45,617 nt of DNA, from the NCBI GenBank assembly GCA_002692465.1, contig NZKH01000005.1:21361-66977 (forward strand), in the 5' to 3' direction. The notes under the pieces were generated by a model. It did no database searches, had not been told where the DNA came from, and saw nothing but the letters and a program-made list of their open reading frames with translations. The stretch is from Methanobacteriota archaeon. GTDB lineage: Archaea; Thermoplasmatota; Poseidoniia; Poseidoniales; Poseidoniaceae. This document shows positions 26,227 to 35,797 of this stretch, piece after piece. The stretch's first letter is position 1; each line of letters opens with the position of its first letter. A program made the position numbers and the translations under genes.

Positions 26227-26766
26227 TTAAGCCAAACCTTTTACATGTTCGTGGCCACTTACAAGAGATATCTTACAAGGAGTTGGGAATTTCATACTTG
26301 CTTTCCTTAATGCCGATTTTGCTTCTAGAAAATCTTTAGGAGTGCATTTTAATGAAATTATTACCTGTCCTCTCTTTACCCTAGCTGCAGTTCCTACATT
26401 CTTTCCAAATGATTGCCTCATACCCATTGAAACACGGTCTGCACCTGCACCAGTTGCTTGTTTATTTTCTCTCAAAACATGATGTGGATATGTGTGTATC
26501 TTCAAAGAATAACCATCAACACCTGCAGCACTTCTAATCGTTGAATTAGAAATAACCCTAGCAGCTTCCAAAGCAGTATGTCTTATTTGACAAGATTCTT
26601 TAGCAATGAGATTTAATTCTAATTCAAATCCACCTAATTCTGCAAGTCTCCTATTACCTGTATGGAATTGCAAAATACGATTATTTGGTACACCACCCAT
26701 ATACTTTCGTCTAGTATATGCAGGACCTGAAATTCTGCGATACATCTTTGCGGGTTTACGTGCCAT
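26227..26766 (-). CDS. rpl10e: Ribosomal protein L10e (uL16)
   Basis: Large-subunit protein near the peptidyl transferase centre and tRNA site. 179 residues, normal length. Begins ARKPAKMYRRISGPAYTRRKY (split for length: the first part ARKPAKMYR is the family signature); HHVLRENKQATGAGADRVS and MRQSFGKNVGTAARVKRGQ are the conserved loop. It heads the L10e-hpt-dph2 block on the minus strand and has a well-placed TATA element upstream. Confidence 0.95.
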   Translation of the reverse strand: MARKPAKMYRRISGPAYTRRKYMGGVPNNRILQFHTGNRRLAELGGFELELNLIAKESCQIRHTALEAARVISNSTIRSAAGVDGYSLKIHTYPHHVLRENKQATGAGADRVSMGMRQSFGKNVGTAARVKRGQVIISLKCTPKDFLEAKSALRKASMKFPTPCKISLVSGHEHVKGLA

Positions 26767-26803
26767 TTCTAACCAACTCGGAACAAGCCGACTAGCGAGG
26801 CGT

Positions 26804-26809
26804 ATATAA
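26804..26809 (-). promoter_or_regulatory. Putative TATA box for the L10e operon
   Basis: TATATAA on the plus strand (TTATATA on the minus strand) lies inside a near-palindrome GCGTATATAACGC, about 38 bp before the L10e ATG. That would give a leader of roughly 10-15 nt. It sits in the 110-bp divergent gap before the beta-propeller membrane protein and might also serve that gene. Confidence 0.45.
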
Positions 26810-26876
26810 CGCTAATTGGGTTAAGAAAACAGGTTAAGTTTCGGCAAGATACTTCAAGTACACCCATACTCGGGGA

Positions 26877-28160
26877 ATGAGGGCGATGTACGATAAACCG
26901 GATGAAGAAAAGTCATTTTTAGAAAAAATGCAATATTGGCTTAGAGAAGAAAGTGACATGCAATGGTTGTCAATAGGTGTTTTCTTCATGATTGTAATCG
27001 CTGGAGCATTCTTTTTTGACCATTCAAATGTGATACCAGGATGGGTACAATCAGATGTTGCAGAACAAGGCACACTAATGGACATAGATTGGAATGATGA
27101 AGGGGATAAAGCATTAGCAATTTTTTTGGATAATGGGACTAAAAATTTAATGAGTTGGGATGTTGAAAACGGTTGGAAATCAATTGAACATGATTCAGAA
27201 CCAAATGCTGTTGATTTCTCTGGATTGGATCAATGGTTTATTGGAACAAATGATGGGATAGAATTATGGACAGGAGTTGGAGAATCATCTACATCTTGGG
27301 TTATGAATTGGGCTGACAATTCATCAAGTAAAAGAATTGTAGACATAAGTAGTTTAGGCGGTGTTTCTGGATTTATAATTACACAATCCATGGATGGTTC
27401 TGAAGTGCATTACTTTAGCGGCACTGAAGTTTCTAGTGGAACAACCCCCCCATCTACTGGAAGTGATGGGAATGGTGAAGGACATGTTCAATTAACTCAT
27501 GTAGAAATGATTGGTACTCAAAGAGCACTAGTTATTGGTTCTTCTTCAGTATTCGGAGTTAATCCAACAAATGCACTTACAATCGGAACACTATACGATG
27601 TTTCGGCAGCAGACACAGGAAGTCCGAATGTACAATTAATTCACTCTAAAGCAGGAGTTGAATTATCGCAAATTATTTCATTAAATGACAAATTCTGGGG
27701 AGATGAATATATCGCAGCCGTTATTGGACCAACAGACTGTCTAATAATTAGCATGGATGGTATTGTTTCAAAGCTCTGTGATGAAGGTGGATCTTCTGCA
27801 GCAATAGATTCATATGGAGCATTATGGATCTCTTCTGCCACAAATTCATTAGAAGTAAATAAAATAACACCAAATGAAGACAAGGATGGAGAAATTTCCT
27901 ATGTAACTAGAAACTTACAATTGCCTGAAAATTATGAAATCAATTCAAGATTAGCAAAAAGTAGTGGGGAAAAAGTTCATTTTTATGGAACAAACGACAA
28001 TGGCATTGAAGTTAAAGGGGTCTTAGATTCAGAAGCAAGTCAATCTGTTTTAAGAAGTTTGGATATGCTTGGGCAATTAGTTGTATTTGTTATTGCAATT
28101 TCTGTATTTGGTGCAACTGCATGGCAATTTTATGAAAATAGAGGCAGAGGTTCTTGGTAA
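26877..28160 (+). CDS. Membrane-anchored beta-propeller-like protein
   Basis: 427 residues. A short charged N-terminus is followed by a membrane helix (about 30-47, WLSIGVFFMIVIAGAFFF), then a large domain of repeated strands (MDIDWNDEGDKALAIFLDNG, WFIGTNDGIELWTGVG, DCLIISMDGIVSKLCDEG, AALWISS-like SYGALWISSATNSLEV), and a second helix near the C-terminus (about 397-417, LVVFVIAISVFGATAWQF) with a basic tail. The propeller probably lies outside the cell. ATG 26877 is taken; ATG 26886 (MYDKPDEE) is equally possible. No known family assigned; Marine Group II genomes carry many such exported propellers (general knowledge). Confidence 0.65.
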   Translation: MRAMYDKPDEEKSFLEKMQYWLREESDMQWLSIGVFFMIVIAGAFFFDHSNVIPGWVQSDVAEQGTLMDIDWNDEGDKALAIFLDNGTKNLMSWDVENGWKSIEHDSEPNAVDFSGLDQWFIGTNDGIELWTGVGESSTSWVMNWADNSSSKRIVDISSLGGVSGFIITQSMDGSEVHYFSGTEVSSGTTPPSTGSDGNGEGHVQLTHVEMIGTQRALVIGSSSVFGVNPTNALTIGTLYDVSAADTGSPNVQLIHSKAGVELSQIISLNDKFWGDEYIAAVIGPTDCLIISMDGIVSKLCDEGGSSAAIDSYGALWISSATNSLEVNKITPNEDKDGEISYVTRNLQLPENYEINSRLAKSSGEKVHFYGTNDNGIEVKGVLDSEASQSVLRSLDMLGQLVVFVIAISVFGATAWQFYENRGRGSW

Positions 28161-28229
28161 ATTTTCACAATCGGCAATGTCATGAACCTCCTGTAGTCTG
28201 TTGTGCTTCCAAGAGAGGAGTTGTGCACG

Positions 28230-30896
28230 TTGAGTCGTAATATGATGGACCAATATTTCGAGATAAAGGAAGCACATCCGGACACAGTTTTATTTTTTAG
28301 AATGGGTGATTTTTACGAAATGTTTTATGAGGATGCTGAGATAGTATCTAAAGAATTAGGACTTACTCTTACTAGTAGAGATAAAAAAGCTGACAATCCA
28401 ATACCTATGGCAGGATTCCCTTGGCACGCTTTAGAAGAAAATCTAAAAAAAATGGTTACAAGAGGGTATAAAATCACCTTATGTGAACAAGAACAAGAAT
28501 TAAGGCCCGGAGCAAAATTATTGGAAAGAATAGTTACTAGAGTCTATACTCCTGGAAGTTTATATGAAGAAGATTTACTTGAACAAGATAAAGCTTCTAG
28601 ACTTGCTTCAATTATAATTAAAAAAGGAATTATCGGCATTGCAATCATCGATGTTTCTACCAGTGAAGTTTGGTCCATGGAATTCAGAGGCACTGATTAT
28701 TTAAATCAATGCTCAAATGAATTAATGAGATGGGAATTAACTGAATTGGTAATGAGGAAAAATACAGCTAATAATAACAATATTAACTCAATAATTTCAT
28801 CTATTGAAGTATTAAGCACATCACAACATGAAATTTCTACTAAAAAATCAATAGAATTTGTAAAAGAAAATTTCAGATTAAAAGATTTAGGTTCTCTCGG
28901 ACTTGATGATTCTGAAATTTGTTTAGATGCACTAGGATTAGCTGCATCATATTTAGACAATTTATACAAAAATGAAAAATTACAATTAAGAGATCCTCAA
29001 TTACAACAAGAAGAAGATCTTGTTACATTAGACAACACGACATTAAGAAATCTAGAGTTAATAAAAACATTAAATAATGAAAGTGAGGGTTCATTATTGC
29101 ATTCTATAGATAATACAAGAACCTGGATGGGAAGAAGAAGAATGAGGAATTGGATCATGAGGCCATTAAAAGATATTTCAAAAATTGAAAAAAGACAGGC
29201 CGCTATTGCTGATTTAATTAGATCAAATAGAAGATTACACGAAATAAGGGATGTTTTGAAAGGGATGAGGGATTTAGAAAGATTAGCTACAAAATTATCT
29301 TATGGAAACATTTCAAGCAGAGATTTAGTTGCAATATCCATTGCATTAGAAAAAATGCCAAAAATAAAAAACATACTTTTACAATCAAAAAACTTGTTTC
29401 TCCTTGAGATAGGAGCAGATTTAGACTTATTAGAAAATATGAAATTAAAAATTAAAGATGCCTTATTGGATGAACAACCAGTTGGGATTAGAGATGGAAA
29501 TATGTTCAAAGACAACTATTCAAGTGAATTAGATGCGTTTAGAAAAAATGTTTCAAATGGCATTGAATGGTTACAAAATCTAGAAACTAATGAAAGGGAA
29601 AGATTGGAAATACCCTCACTAAAAGTAAGGCATAATCGTCAATTTGGTTGGTTTATAGAAGTAACAAAAACCCACCTAAATAAAGTCCCAGAGAACTATA
29701 GAAGAAAACAAACAATGACAAATGCAGAGAGATTTATTACTGAAGAACTTAAAGAAAAAGAAGATATTTTATTCAATGCAGATGAAAAAGGTAAAAAATT
29801 AGAATATGAATTGTTTTGCAAATTAAGAGATGAATGTAGAATCGAAGCCCCTTACCTCATCCAAATTGCTGATTCTATTTCATCATTAGATGTAATCTCA
29901 AGCTTAGCTGAAACAGCAAGAAAAAGAAATTGGTGCAAACCAGAATTAAAAGAGGGGAATAAAATTGAAATCATTAAGGGAAGGCATCCCGTTTTAGAAA
30001 AAATGGCTGAATTTGTTAGTAATGATTTGAAAATGAATGATAAAAGAAGATTGTTATTAATTACTGGTCCAAATATGGGAGGTAAATCAACGTACTTAAG
30101 ACAAAATGCATTGATAGTGATTCTTGCTCAAATGGGTTCTTTTGTACCTGCAAACAAAGCAACAATAGGCGTTGTAGATAGAATATTTACCAGAGTTGGT
30201 GCAAGTGATGATTTGAAAAGAGGAAGGTCGACATTCATGTTAGAAATGATTGAAGTAGCACACATATTAAGAAGAGCCACTTCAAAAAGTTTAATTTTAC
30301 TTGATGAAGTTGGCAGAGGGACTTCAACTTTTGATGGTTTATCAATTGCATGGGCTGTATGTGAAGATATTGAATCTCGATTAAAATCGAGAGCATTGTT
30401 TGCTACCCATTACCATCAATTAGTAGGTTTAGAAGACAAACTTGAAGCATTTACTAATGTTCATGTTAGAATTGCAGAATTAGAGAGTGGTTTGAAATTT
30501 TTGTATAATGTAAGTGATGGATCATGCGATGAATCTTATGGCATTCAAGTAGGAGCATTAGCGGGCCTACCATCACATATTGTAGAAAGGGCTGCAGAAT
30601 TACTCTCATTTTTAGAATCACAAGCATCTGGTGCAAAAGCAGGTACTGGTCAGCCTGAAAAGAGGGAAATAGGTCAAACTAGCCTTTTGAGATATGTCAT
30701 TTCAAATGACATGAAAGAAATCTCTCTAGAATCAATGCAAGAATCTAATGATTCAAAATTAAATTCATGCGAAATTGCAACTATAAAATATTTAGAAGAA
30801 ATTGATCCTGATTTATTATCTCCAAGAGATGCATTAGAAAAAATGTATAAATTAAAAAGATTATTAGAAGGTAAACATGAATTAATGGAGGAGTAA
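28230..30896 (+). CDS. mutS: DNA mismatch repair protein MutS
   Basis: Mismatch recognition ATPase, about 888 residues. Domain I carries the mismatch-sensing Phe-x-Glu in RMGDFYEMFYEDA; the ATPase has Walker A GPNMGGKSTYLRQ (about 612-624), the FVPA motif, DDLKRGRSTFMLEM, Walker B LILLDEVGRGTSTFDG, and ALFATHYHQL. The helix-turn-helix and short C-terminal tail follow. Start is TTG 28230, 9 nt after GAGAGGAG; GTG 28203 or ATG 28242 are alternatives. mutL begins 2 bp after its stop. A full MutS1-MutL pair is unusual among archaea and is generally read as bacterial acquisition. Confidence 0.95.
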   Translation: MSRNMMDQYFEIKEAHPDTVLFFRMGDFYEMFYEDAEIVSKELGLTLTSRDKKADNPIPMAGFPWHALEENLKKMVTRGYKITLCEQEQELRPGAKLLERIVTRVYTPGSLYEEDLLEQDKASRLASIIIKKGIIGIAIIDVSTSEVWSMEFRGTDYLNQCSNELMRWELTELVMRKNTANNNNINSIISSIEVLSTSQHEISTKKSIEFVKENFRLKDLGSLGLDDSEICLDALGLAASYLDNLYKNEKLQLRDPQLQQEEDLVTLDNTTLRNLELIKTLNNESEGSLLHSIDNTRTWMGRRRMRNWIMRPLKDISKIEKRQAAIADLIRSNRRLHEIRDVLKGMRDLERLATKLSYGNISSRDLVAISIALEKMPKIKNILLQSKNLFLLEIGADLDLLENMKLKIKDALLDEQPVGIRDGNMFKDNYSSELDAFRKNVSNGIEWLQNLETNERERLEIPSLKVRHNRQFGWFIEVTKTHLNKVPENYRRKQTMTNAERFITEELKEKEDILFNADEKGKKLEYELFCKLRDECRIEAPYLIQIADSISSLDVISSLAETARKRNWCKPELKEGNKIEIIKGRHPVLEKMAEFVSNDLKMNDKRRLLLITGPNMGGKSTYLRQNALIVILAQMGSFVPANKATIGVVDRIFTRVGASDDLKRGRSTFMLEMIEVAHILRRATSKSLILLDEVGRGTSTFDGLSIAWAVCEDIESRLKSRALFATHYHQLVGLEDKLEAFTNVHVRIAELESGLKFLYNVSDGSCDESYGIQVGALAGLPSHIVERAAELLSFLESQASGAKAGTGQPEKREIGQTSLLRYVISNDMKEISLESMQESNDSKLNSCEIATIKYLEEIDPDLLSPRDALEKMYKLKRLLEGKHELMEE

Positions 30897-30898
30897 AT

Positions 30899-32818
30899 TT
30901 GCCTAAAATTCAAAAATTAGATGATAATACAATTTCAAAAATTGCTGCTGGAGAAGTTGTAGAAAGACCTGCACAAGTTGTTAAAGAATTAATTGAAAAT
31001 AGTATTGATGCAGGTTCTACAGAAATAATTATTGAAATAGAAAATGGTGGTTTTGATTCAATAAAAATAACAGACGATGGAGTTGGAATAAACAAAGATG
31101 AGTTGGAATTATCTATAGAAAGGCATGCTACCAGTAAATTATTAAAGATTGAGGACCTTCATGAAATATATAGCCTTGGTTTTAGAGGTGAAGCTCTTTC
31201 TTCTATTGCTTCAATTTCTAAACTAAAAATTTCCAGTAGGCAGGAAGGTAAAGATGGCTATCAATTAAATGTGTCAGGAGGTCAAATTGGAAATATTGAA
31301 CCTTGTGCAATGAATCAAGGCACTATTGTAAAAATTGATGATATATTCTTTAATGTTCCTGCAAGACTTGCATTTCAAAGAAGGCCTGCAACTGAATCTG
31401 CAAAAATTGTTGAAATTGCAGTAGAGCACGCAATGGCACATCCAAGTATTTCATTTAATTTAAAAAATGAAGGAAGGTTAATGCTAAATGTCCCTTCAGC
31501 AGACAATTTACAAGATAGATTGTTTGATTTACTAGGATTATCAGCAAATAATCTAATTGAATTGAAATCACCTCCTGAAGACATAAATGCACCTGGTGAT
31601 GAATTATGGTCTGGTTGGATTTCTCCACCAGAATTATCAAGAGGAAGGAATGATGAAGTTCATGTATTAGTCAATAATAGAGTAGTAACAAGCCAACCAT
31701 TTTCAGAAGCAATTCGAAGAGGATATCATACTAGATTAATGGTGGGAAGACATCCAGTGGCAATCTTAAATTTAAAAATACCAGCAAATGAGCTAGACAT
31801 AAATGTACATCCGACAAAGAGAGAAATAAGATTAAAACATTCATGGAGAGTTCTTCAAAGACTAGAGAGATCAATTCAATACACTCTTTCTAAAGTACCT
31901 ACACAACCCGAGGAAAAAGGCAAATTAACTGGAATCACAAAAGTCAGTGACAATGAATTAAGTAATAATTTAATGGAGTCAAAAAAACCTAAATGGGTAG
32001 AATCTGCAGGAAAGCAATTATCTTTGGACAATGAAATCATTAATGAAGAAAAGGAAATTAAAAAGTCTAAAATACAAATAAGCACATCTCCATCAAATCA
32101 AAAAACATTACCTCAAATGAATGAATCTCCCACCTCTGCACCTCTTTCTATAGAGGAAAGGGCTCTCCACAGACATTCAGGAAAAATAGCTAGTGTTAGT
32201 CCTGTAAATGAGCCCAAACTTTCTAATTCAAATAATACGCAATTACCTGAAATGGTTCCATTATGTCAATTTGCAAATTCATACATAGTTGTACAAACTG
32301 GTAAAGAATTACTTCTAGTTGATCAACATGCATTACATGAAAGGATTAGGTTTGAAAGATTGCGTTATTCTAAACAATCTTGGGTCCCACAAACTAGATT
32401 AGAGCCTTTGAAATTAGAATTAAATGCCATTCAATCAGAAAGATTGAGATCTCAAAAAGAAAAAGTAAAAGAAGTCGGTTTCTTAATTGATGAAATTAAT
32501 GGCGAATGGTTCTTAAATGGGCAACCAGCAATATTATCTCCTGAAAAAATCTTGAGTTTTATTAATGATTTAATCCAAGATCTAGGTGATGAAGATCGAA
32601 TTCTAAACTCTGTTCAAAACTTGAAAGATCATGTTGCATTTATGCAATCTTGTCGAGGTGCAGTAAAGGCTAATCAAATTCTTACTCTTCCTGAGATGAG
32701 ACGTTTGCTTTCTGATATGCGTGATATTGAAAATCCATGGGCATGTGTTCATGGCCGACCTACTGCATTAAAAATATCAATAGATGAGCTGGATCGGCAT
32801 TTTGGAAGGCATGGTTAG
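30899..32818 (+). CDS. mutL: DNA mismatch repair protein MutL with endonuclease motif
   Basis: GHKL ATPase acting after MutS; 639 residues. N-terminal motifs: IAAGEVVERPAQVVKELIEN, ENGGFDSIKITDDGVGI, RHATSKL, GFRGEALSSIASIS. A linker rich in Ser/Lys/Glu (about 340-440) leads to the C-terminal domain, which has the metal-dependent nicking motif DQHALHERIRFE (DQHA-x2-E-x4-E) at about residue 475, plus SCRGAVKANQIL and CVHGRPT. It should therefore nick DNA itself, fitting the absence of mutH. TTG 30899 follows GGAGGAG that overlaps the mutS end. It overlaps convergent aroA by 4 bp. Confidence 0.95.
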   Translation: MPKIQKLDDNTISKIAAGEVVERPAQVVKELIENSIDAGSTEIIIEIENGGFDSIKITDDGVGINKDELELSIERHATSKLLKIEDLHEIYSLGFRGEALSSIASISKLKISSRQEGKDGYQLNVSGGQIGNIEPCAMNQGTIVKIDDIFFNVPARLAFQRRPATESAKIVEIAVEHAMAHPSISFNLKNEGRLMLNVPSADNLQDRLFDLLGLSANNLIELKSPPEDINAPGDELWSGWISPPELSRGRNDEVHVLVNNRVVTSQPFSEAIRRGYHTRLMVGRHPVAILNLKIPANELDINVHPTKREIRLKHSWRVLQRLERSIQYTLSKVPTQPEEKGKLTGITKVSDNELSNNLMESKKPKWVESAGKQLSLDNEIINEEKEIKKSKIQISTSPSNQKTLPQMNESPTSAPLSIEERALHRHSGKIASVSPVNEPKLSNSNNTQLPEMVPLCQFANSYIVVQTGKELLLVDQHALHERIRFERLRYSKQSWVPQTRLEPLKLELNAIQSERLRSQKEKVKEVGFLIDEINGEWFLNGQPAILSPEKILSFINDLIQDLGDEDRILNSVQNLKDHVAFMQSCRGAVKANQILTLPEMRRLLSDMRDIENPWACVHGRPTALKISIDELDRHFGRHG

Positions 32819-34161
32819 TATATACTTACTCCATATGATTGTAATCTCTCAACAAATTCTGGATCACTATTTTCATACCATGGATTTGATTCTGAAGTAC
32901 CCCCAGTAAAACTAAGCAGAATTAATGCTGACATTTGTAAACGATGATCACCATAAGCATAAATTGTTTTTTCAGGAATAGATAAGTTAGATTTTGATAT
33001 TACTAATTCCTCTGATAAATTTAATTTTAATCCGAATTTTTCGAACAATTCAATAGTTGTTTCAATGCGATTTGATTCTTTATTTTTTGCATGGGAAATT
33101 CCTTTCAATGAACCTCCTCCTGATAAAGACATCAAAATAGACAATGGAGTTATTAAATCAATGTTATTAGTTATATCAAGGGATACAAATGAATCATTGC
33201 CAACATTATTTACCATAATTTTATTTTCATCGATATTCCATTTTAAACCAAAATGTGGAAGATAATTACCTAATAGTTCAAAACCCAAGTTTTCATCTAT
33301 TTGTGACCAGTTCTCAACCAAAACATCAATATCATGTAATTTACAGAATAATATTGGAAAAATAACTAGAGATGCTTCGCCAAAAATAATTACAGAATTA
33401 TTTATTTTAGGAACCCAGGAATTTAATTCAATAATATCATCATTAATATTTATTATCGCTCCCGTTTCCTTACAAATCTGTAATGTTAATTCAAAATAAG
33501 GTTTTGAAACCATTTTCCCACTAATTAATAGCTTATTTTCTCCGTTAATGCTTGGCATAGTAATAATGAGACCGGAAAGCAATTGTGATGTTTTTTTAAC
33601 AGAAACATCAATCAAATTTAAATTAAATTTTCCTTGAACGCTAAATGGTAAAAATCCCTTATTATTTTCATGTTTTACTATAACGCCTCCTTTTTCTAAA
33701 ATTTTAATTAACTGTGAAAAATTCCTCTTACTTAATGATTCATCTCCAATAACCTTAGCATTAATTCCATTTCTAACCAATAAGAATGTCAAAAAGCGCA
33801 ATGTAGTGGCACTATTACCGCAATCCAACACACCTGGATTCATATTGAATTTACCTTTTTCACAACCTATGATTTCCCAATAATTTTTATTTTTTTTAAT
33901 TTTAACACCTAATTTTTCTAAAACATTGGCGCAAGATAAGACATCTTTACCTATTTTACTTGTAAATATAATCTTTGTTTTTTTACTTGTTTGAGCGGAA
34001 ATAAATAACCATCGAATAAAATGACTTTTTGAACAAGGCAATCTCCAGATTATTTTTTTATTGGTTATTTTTTTAATTCTTTTGAAATGAAACACATCGG
34101 CAATATTTGAATCATCATGTAATTCTGATAATTCGGTCTTTGAACGCGCATTAAGGCCCAT
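32815..34161 (-). CDS. aroA: 3-phosphoshikimate 1-carboxyvinyltransferase (EPSP synthase)
   Basis: Sixth step of the shikimate pathway (shikimate-3-phosphate plus PEP). 448 residues, somewhat diverged. Recognised by RLPCSKSHFIRWLFISAQ (usually LPGSKS, with Gly changed to Cys), LDCGNSATTLRFLTFLL, GDESLSKRNFSQL, VKKTSQLLSGLIITMP (S.Q...l.l.), NNIDLITPLSIL, HAKNKESNRIETT (KESdRi) and YGDHRLQMSALIL. The Lys, Gly of GNSATT, Glu and Arg positions for substrate binding are kept. It stands alone, with no other shikimate genes nearby, and has a possible TATA (ACTATAG) about 30 bp upstream of ATG 34161. Confidence 0.92.
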   Translation of the reverse strand: MGLNARSKTELSELHDDSNIADVFHFKRIKKITNKKIIWRLPCSKSHFIRWLFISAQTSKKTKIIFTSKIGKDVLSCANVLEKLGVKIKKNKNYWEIIGCEKGKFNMNPGVLDCGNSATTLRFLTFLLVRNGINAKVIGDESLSKRNFSQLIKILEKGGVIVKHENNKGFLPFSVQGKFNLNLIDVSVKKTSQLLSGLIITMPSINGENKLLISGKMVSKPYFELTLQICKETGAIININDDIIELNSWVPKINNSVIIFGEASLVIFPILFCKLHDIDVLVENWSQIDENLGFELLGNYLPHFGLKWNIDENKIMVNNVGNDSFVSLDITNNIDLITPLSILMSLSGGGSLKGISHAKNKESNRIETTIELFEKFGLKLNLSEELVISKSNLSIPEKTIYAYGDHRLQMSALILLSFTGGTSESNPWYENSDPEFVERLQSYGVSIY

Positions 34162-34214
34162 GAATAGTTAACCCACAACAAAACTTGACTATAGTAATTT
34201 AAGCGTAATTACAA

Positions 34215-34222
34215 TCTATATC
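34215..34222 (+). promoter_or_regulatory. Putative TATA box for moaA
   Basis: TCTATATC is centred about 26 bp before position 34245, which is the first in-frame codon after the stop at 34242 that precedes the moaA reading frame. It suggests a leaderless transcript starting at or close to 34245. Inferred by spacing only. Confidence 0.35.
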
Positions 34223-34289
34223 CTAGTGTCTGCAATTAAACTGAGTTGATACTATCGCCAGAGACAAATTAGGTAGAAACCTACAAGAT

Positions 34290-35249
34290 TTGCGGATTTC
34301 AATTACAGACAAATGTAATTTCAGATGCAGATACTGTATGCCTAGAGAAGTTTTTGATGAGAATTGGAAGTTTTTGCCCCGAGATGAAATGTTAACTTAT
34401 GAGGAAATTATTACTTTGTTAGACTCTTTTGTCAAATTAGGTCTTAAAAAAGTAAGAATCACTGGTGGAGAGCCATTAATTAGAAGAGATCTTGATAAAT
34501 TAATTAATTTAATTAGTTCTACTTATCCCAAAATAGAAATCGCCCTTACAACGAATGGGTCATTATTAACTCGCCATAGCAAAATCCTAAAAGAATCGGG
34601 TTTAGATAGAATTACTATTTCCCTCGATGCTCTTGAAAACAAATTATTTCAAGAAATGAATGATACAAAAATACATGTTTCTAAAGTTTTAAACGGCATT
34701 GATTCAGCAATAGATGCTGGATTTAAAAATATTAAAATTAATTGTGTGGTTAAAAAAGGTACGAATGAAAATCAAATTTTACCATTAATTGAATATTTCA
34801 AAAATAAAAATGTGATTCTAAGGTTTATTGAATTCATGGATGTTGGAAATACAAACAATTGGAATCTTAATCAAGTAATGACTAAGAAAGAAATTCTCTC
34901 ACTAATTAATTCAAAATTTGAATTTACGCATATCGGAAGAAATAAAAAATCTGATGTTGCAGAACAATGGATAGAAAAACATAGTTCTCAAAAAATAGAG
35001 GTTATTTCTTCTATTTCTGAACCTTTTTGTTCAAATTGTACTAGGGCTAGAATTTCTTCTGATGGTAAATTATACACATGCCTATTTGGGTTCATAGGTT
35101 ACGATTTAAAGAAGATTTTAAGGGAAAATAAGGATGTTATGTCTGAAATAAAAAGAATTTGGGAAGGAAGGGACGATAGATTTTCAGAAATAAGAACTGA
35201 ATTTATTACAAAACCTAAAAAAATAGAGATGTCTTATATTGGAGGATAA
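34290..35249 (+). CDS. moaA: GTP 3',8-cyclase MoaA (molybdenum cofactor)
   Basis: Radical SAM enzyme of molybdopterin synthesis. N-terminal 4Fe-4S motif CNFRCRYC in LRISITDKCNFRCRYCMP; VRITGGEPLIRRDL; TTNGSLL; a C-terminal cluster motif CSNC-x13-C (FCSNCTRARISSDGKLYTC); and the C-terminal GG (MSYIGG) needed for the reaction. From TTG 34290 it has 319 residues, but the frame upstream still reads family-like residues (ARDKLGRNLQD) back to 34245, after the stop at 34242. No ATG, GTG or TTG is available there, so the true start may be a non-canonical GTT or ATC, or the sequence has a one-base error. No other Mo-cofactor genes are in the window. Confidence 0.92.
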   Translation: MRISITDKCNFRCRYCMPREVFDENWKFLPRDEMLTYEEIITLLDSFVKLGLKKVRITGGEPLIRRDLDKLINLISSTYPKIEIALTTNGSLLTRHSKILKESGLDRITISLDALENKLFQEMNDTKIHVSKVLNGIDSAIDAGFKNIKINCVVKKGTNENQILPLIEYFKNKNVILRFIEFMDVGNTNNWNLNQVMTKKEILSLINSKFEFTHIGRNKKSDVAEQWIEKHSSQKIEVISSISEPFCSNCTRARISSDGKLYTCLFGFIGYDLKKILRENKDVMSEIKRIWEGRDDRFSEIRTEFITKPKKIEMSYIGG

Positions 35250-35783
35250 TTACAAAGCAGGCAATCTTATTTCTGATAATTCTGAATTTGACCTTAGATA
35301 ATAAAGTCTCATAATCCACATCCCATCATCTGTTCCAGCGGCTGTAGAATTAATAATGAAATAATCGCCCTCATTGACAGTATACATCGCATCCTTATCG
35401 TGAAAGGCAATTACAGATCCAATCCTACCGTAGACATCTGAATCACCTGCAAATCCTTTAATTCCGGACATATTGGAATCTTCTGAGTGATAGATGTTAA
35501 ATTCCACCATATCAGGATCTAAATGTTTATTTAAACCTGTAAATTTAACAATTTGAAAACCGTTATCTAAACCAGTAACGCTAACTTCAGCTATTGGTGG
35601 TGCTTTTTCTGCCGTATTTATACTGCCTGAAATTAAAATAACCACAATAGTAGTCAACAATACAGTAATTGCAAGCAAAAGTACTGTTGCGATGACCGGA
35701 CTTACTGCTGATTCATCCGATTCAAGATTTCTTCGCATTCTAACCACTTTACGCCCTCTGAGCGCTCCAGTGTTACAAACCAT
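35250..35783 (-). CDS. Archaeal type IV pilin-like protein
   Basis: 177 residues. The N-terminus carries ESDESAVSPVIATVLLLAIT, the archaeal Pilin_N signature (D/E-x-AVSPVI-ATVL) where the prepilin peptidase would cut before the hydrophobic helix; the rest is a beta-rich domain (VEFNIYHSEDSN, GRIGSVIAFHDKDAMYTV). ATG 35783 (MVCNTGALRG) lies 6 nt after GGAGGT; an ATG at 35801 overlapping the upstream stop is less likely. It is the last gene of a five-gene minus-strand cluster with three RecA/KaiC-fold proteins and a second pilin-like protein. Confidence 0.82.
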   Translation of the reverse strand: MVCNTGALRGRKVVRMRRNLESDESAVSPVIATVLLLAITVLLTTIVVILISGSINTAEKAPPIAEVSVTGLDNGFQIVKFTGLNKHLDPDMVEFNIYHSEDSNMSGIKGFAGDSDVYGRIGSVIAFHDKDAMYTVNEGDYFIINSTAAGTDDGMWIMRLYYLRSNSELSEIRLPAL

Positions 35784-35797
35784 ACTAAAACCTCCGC

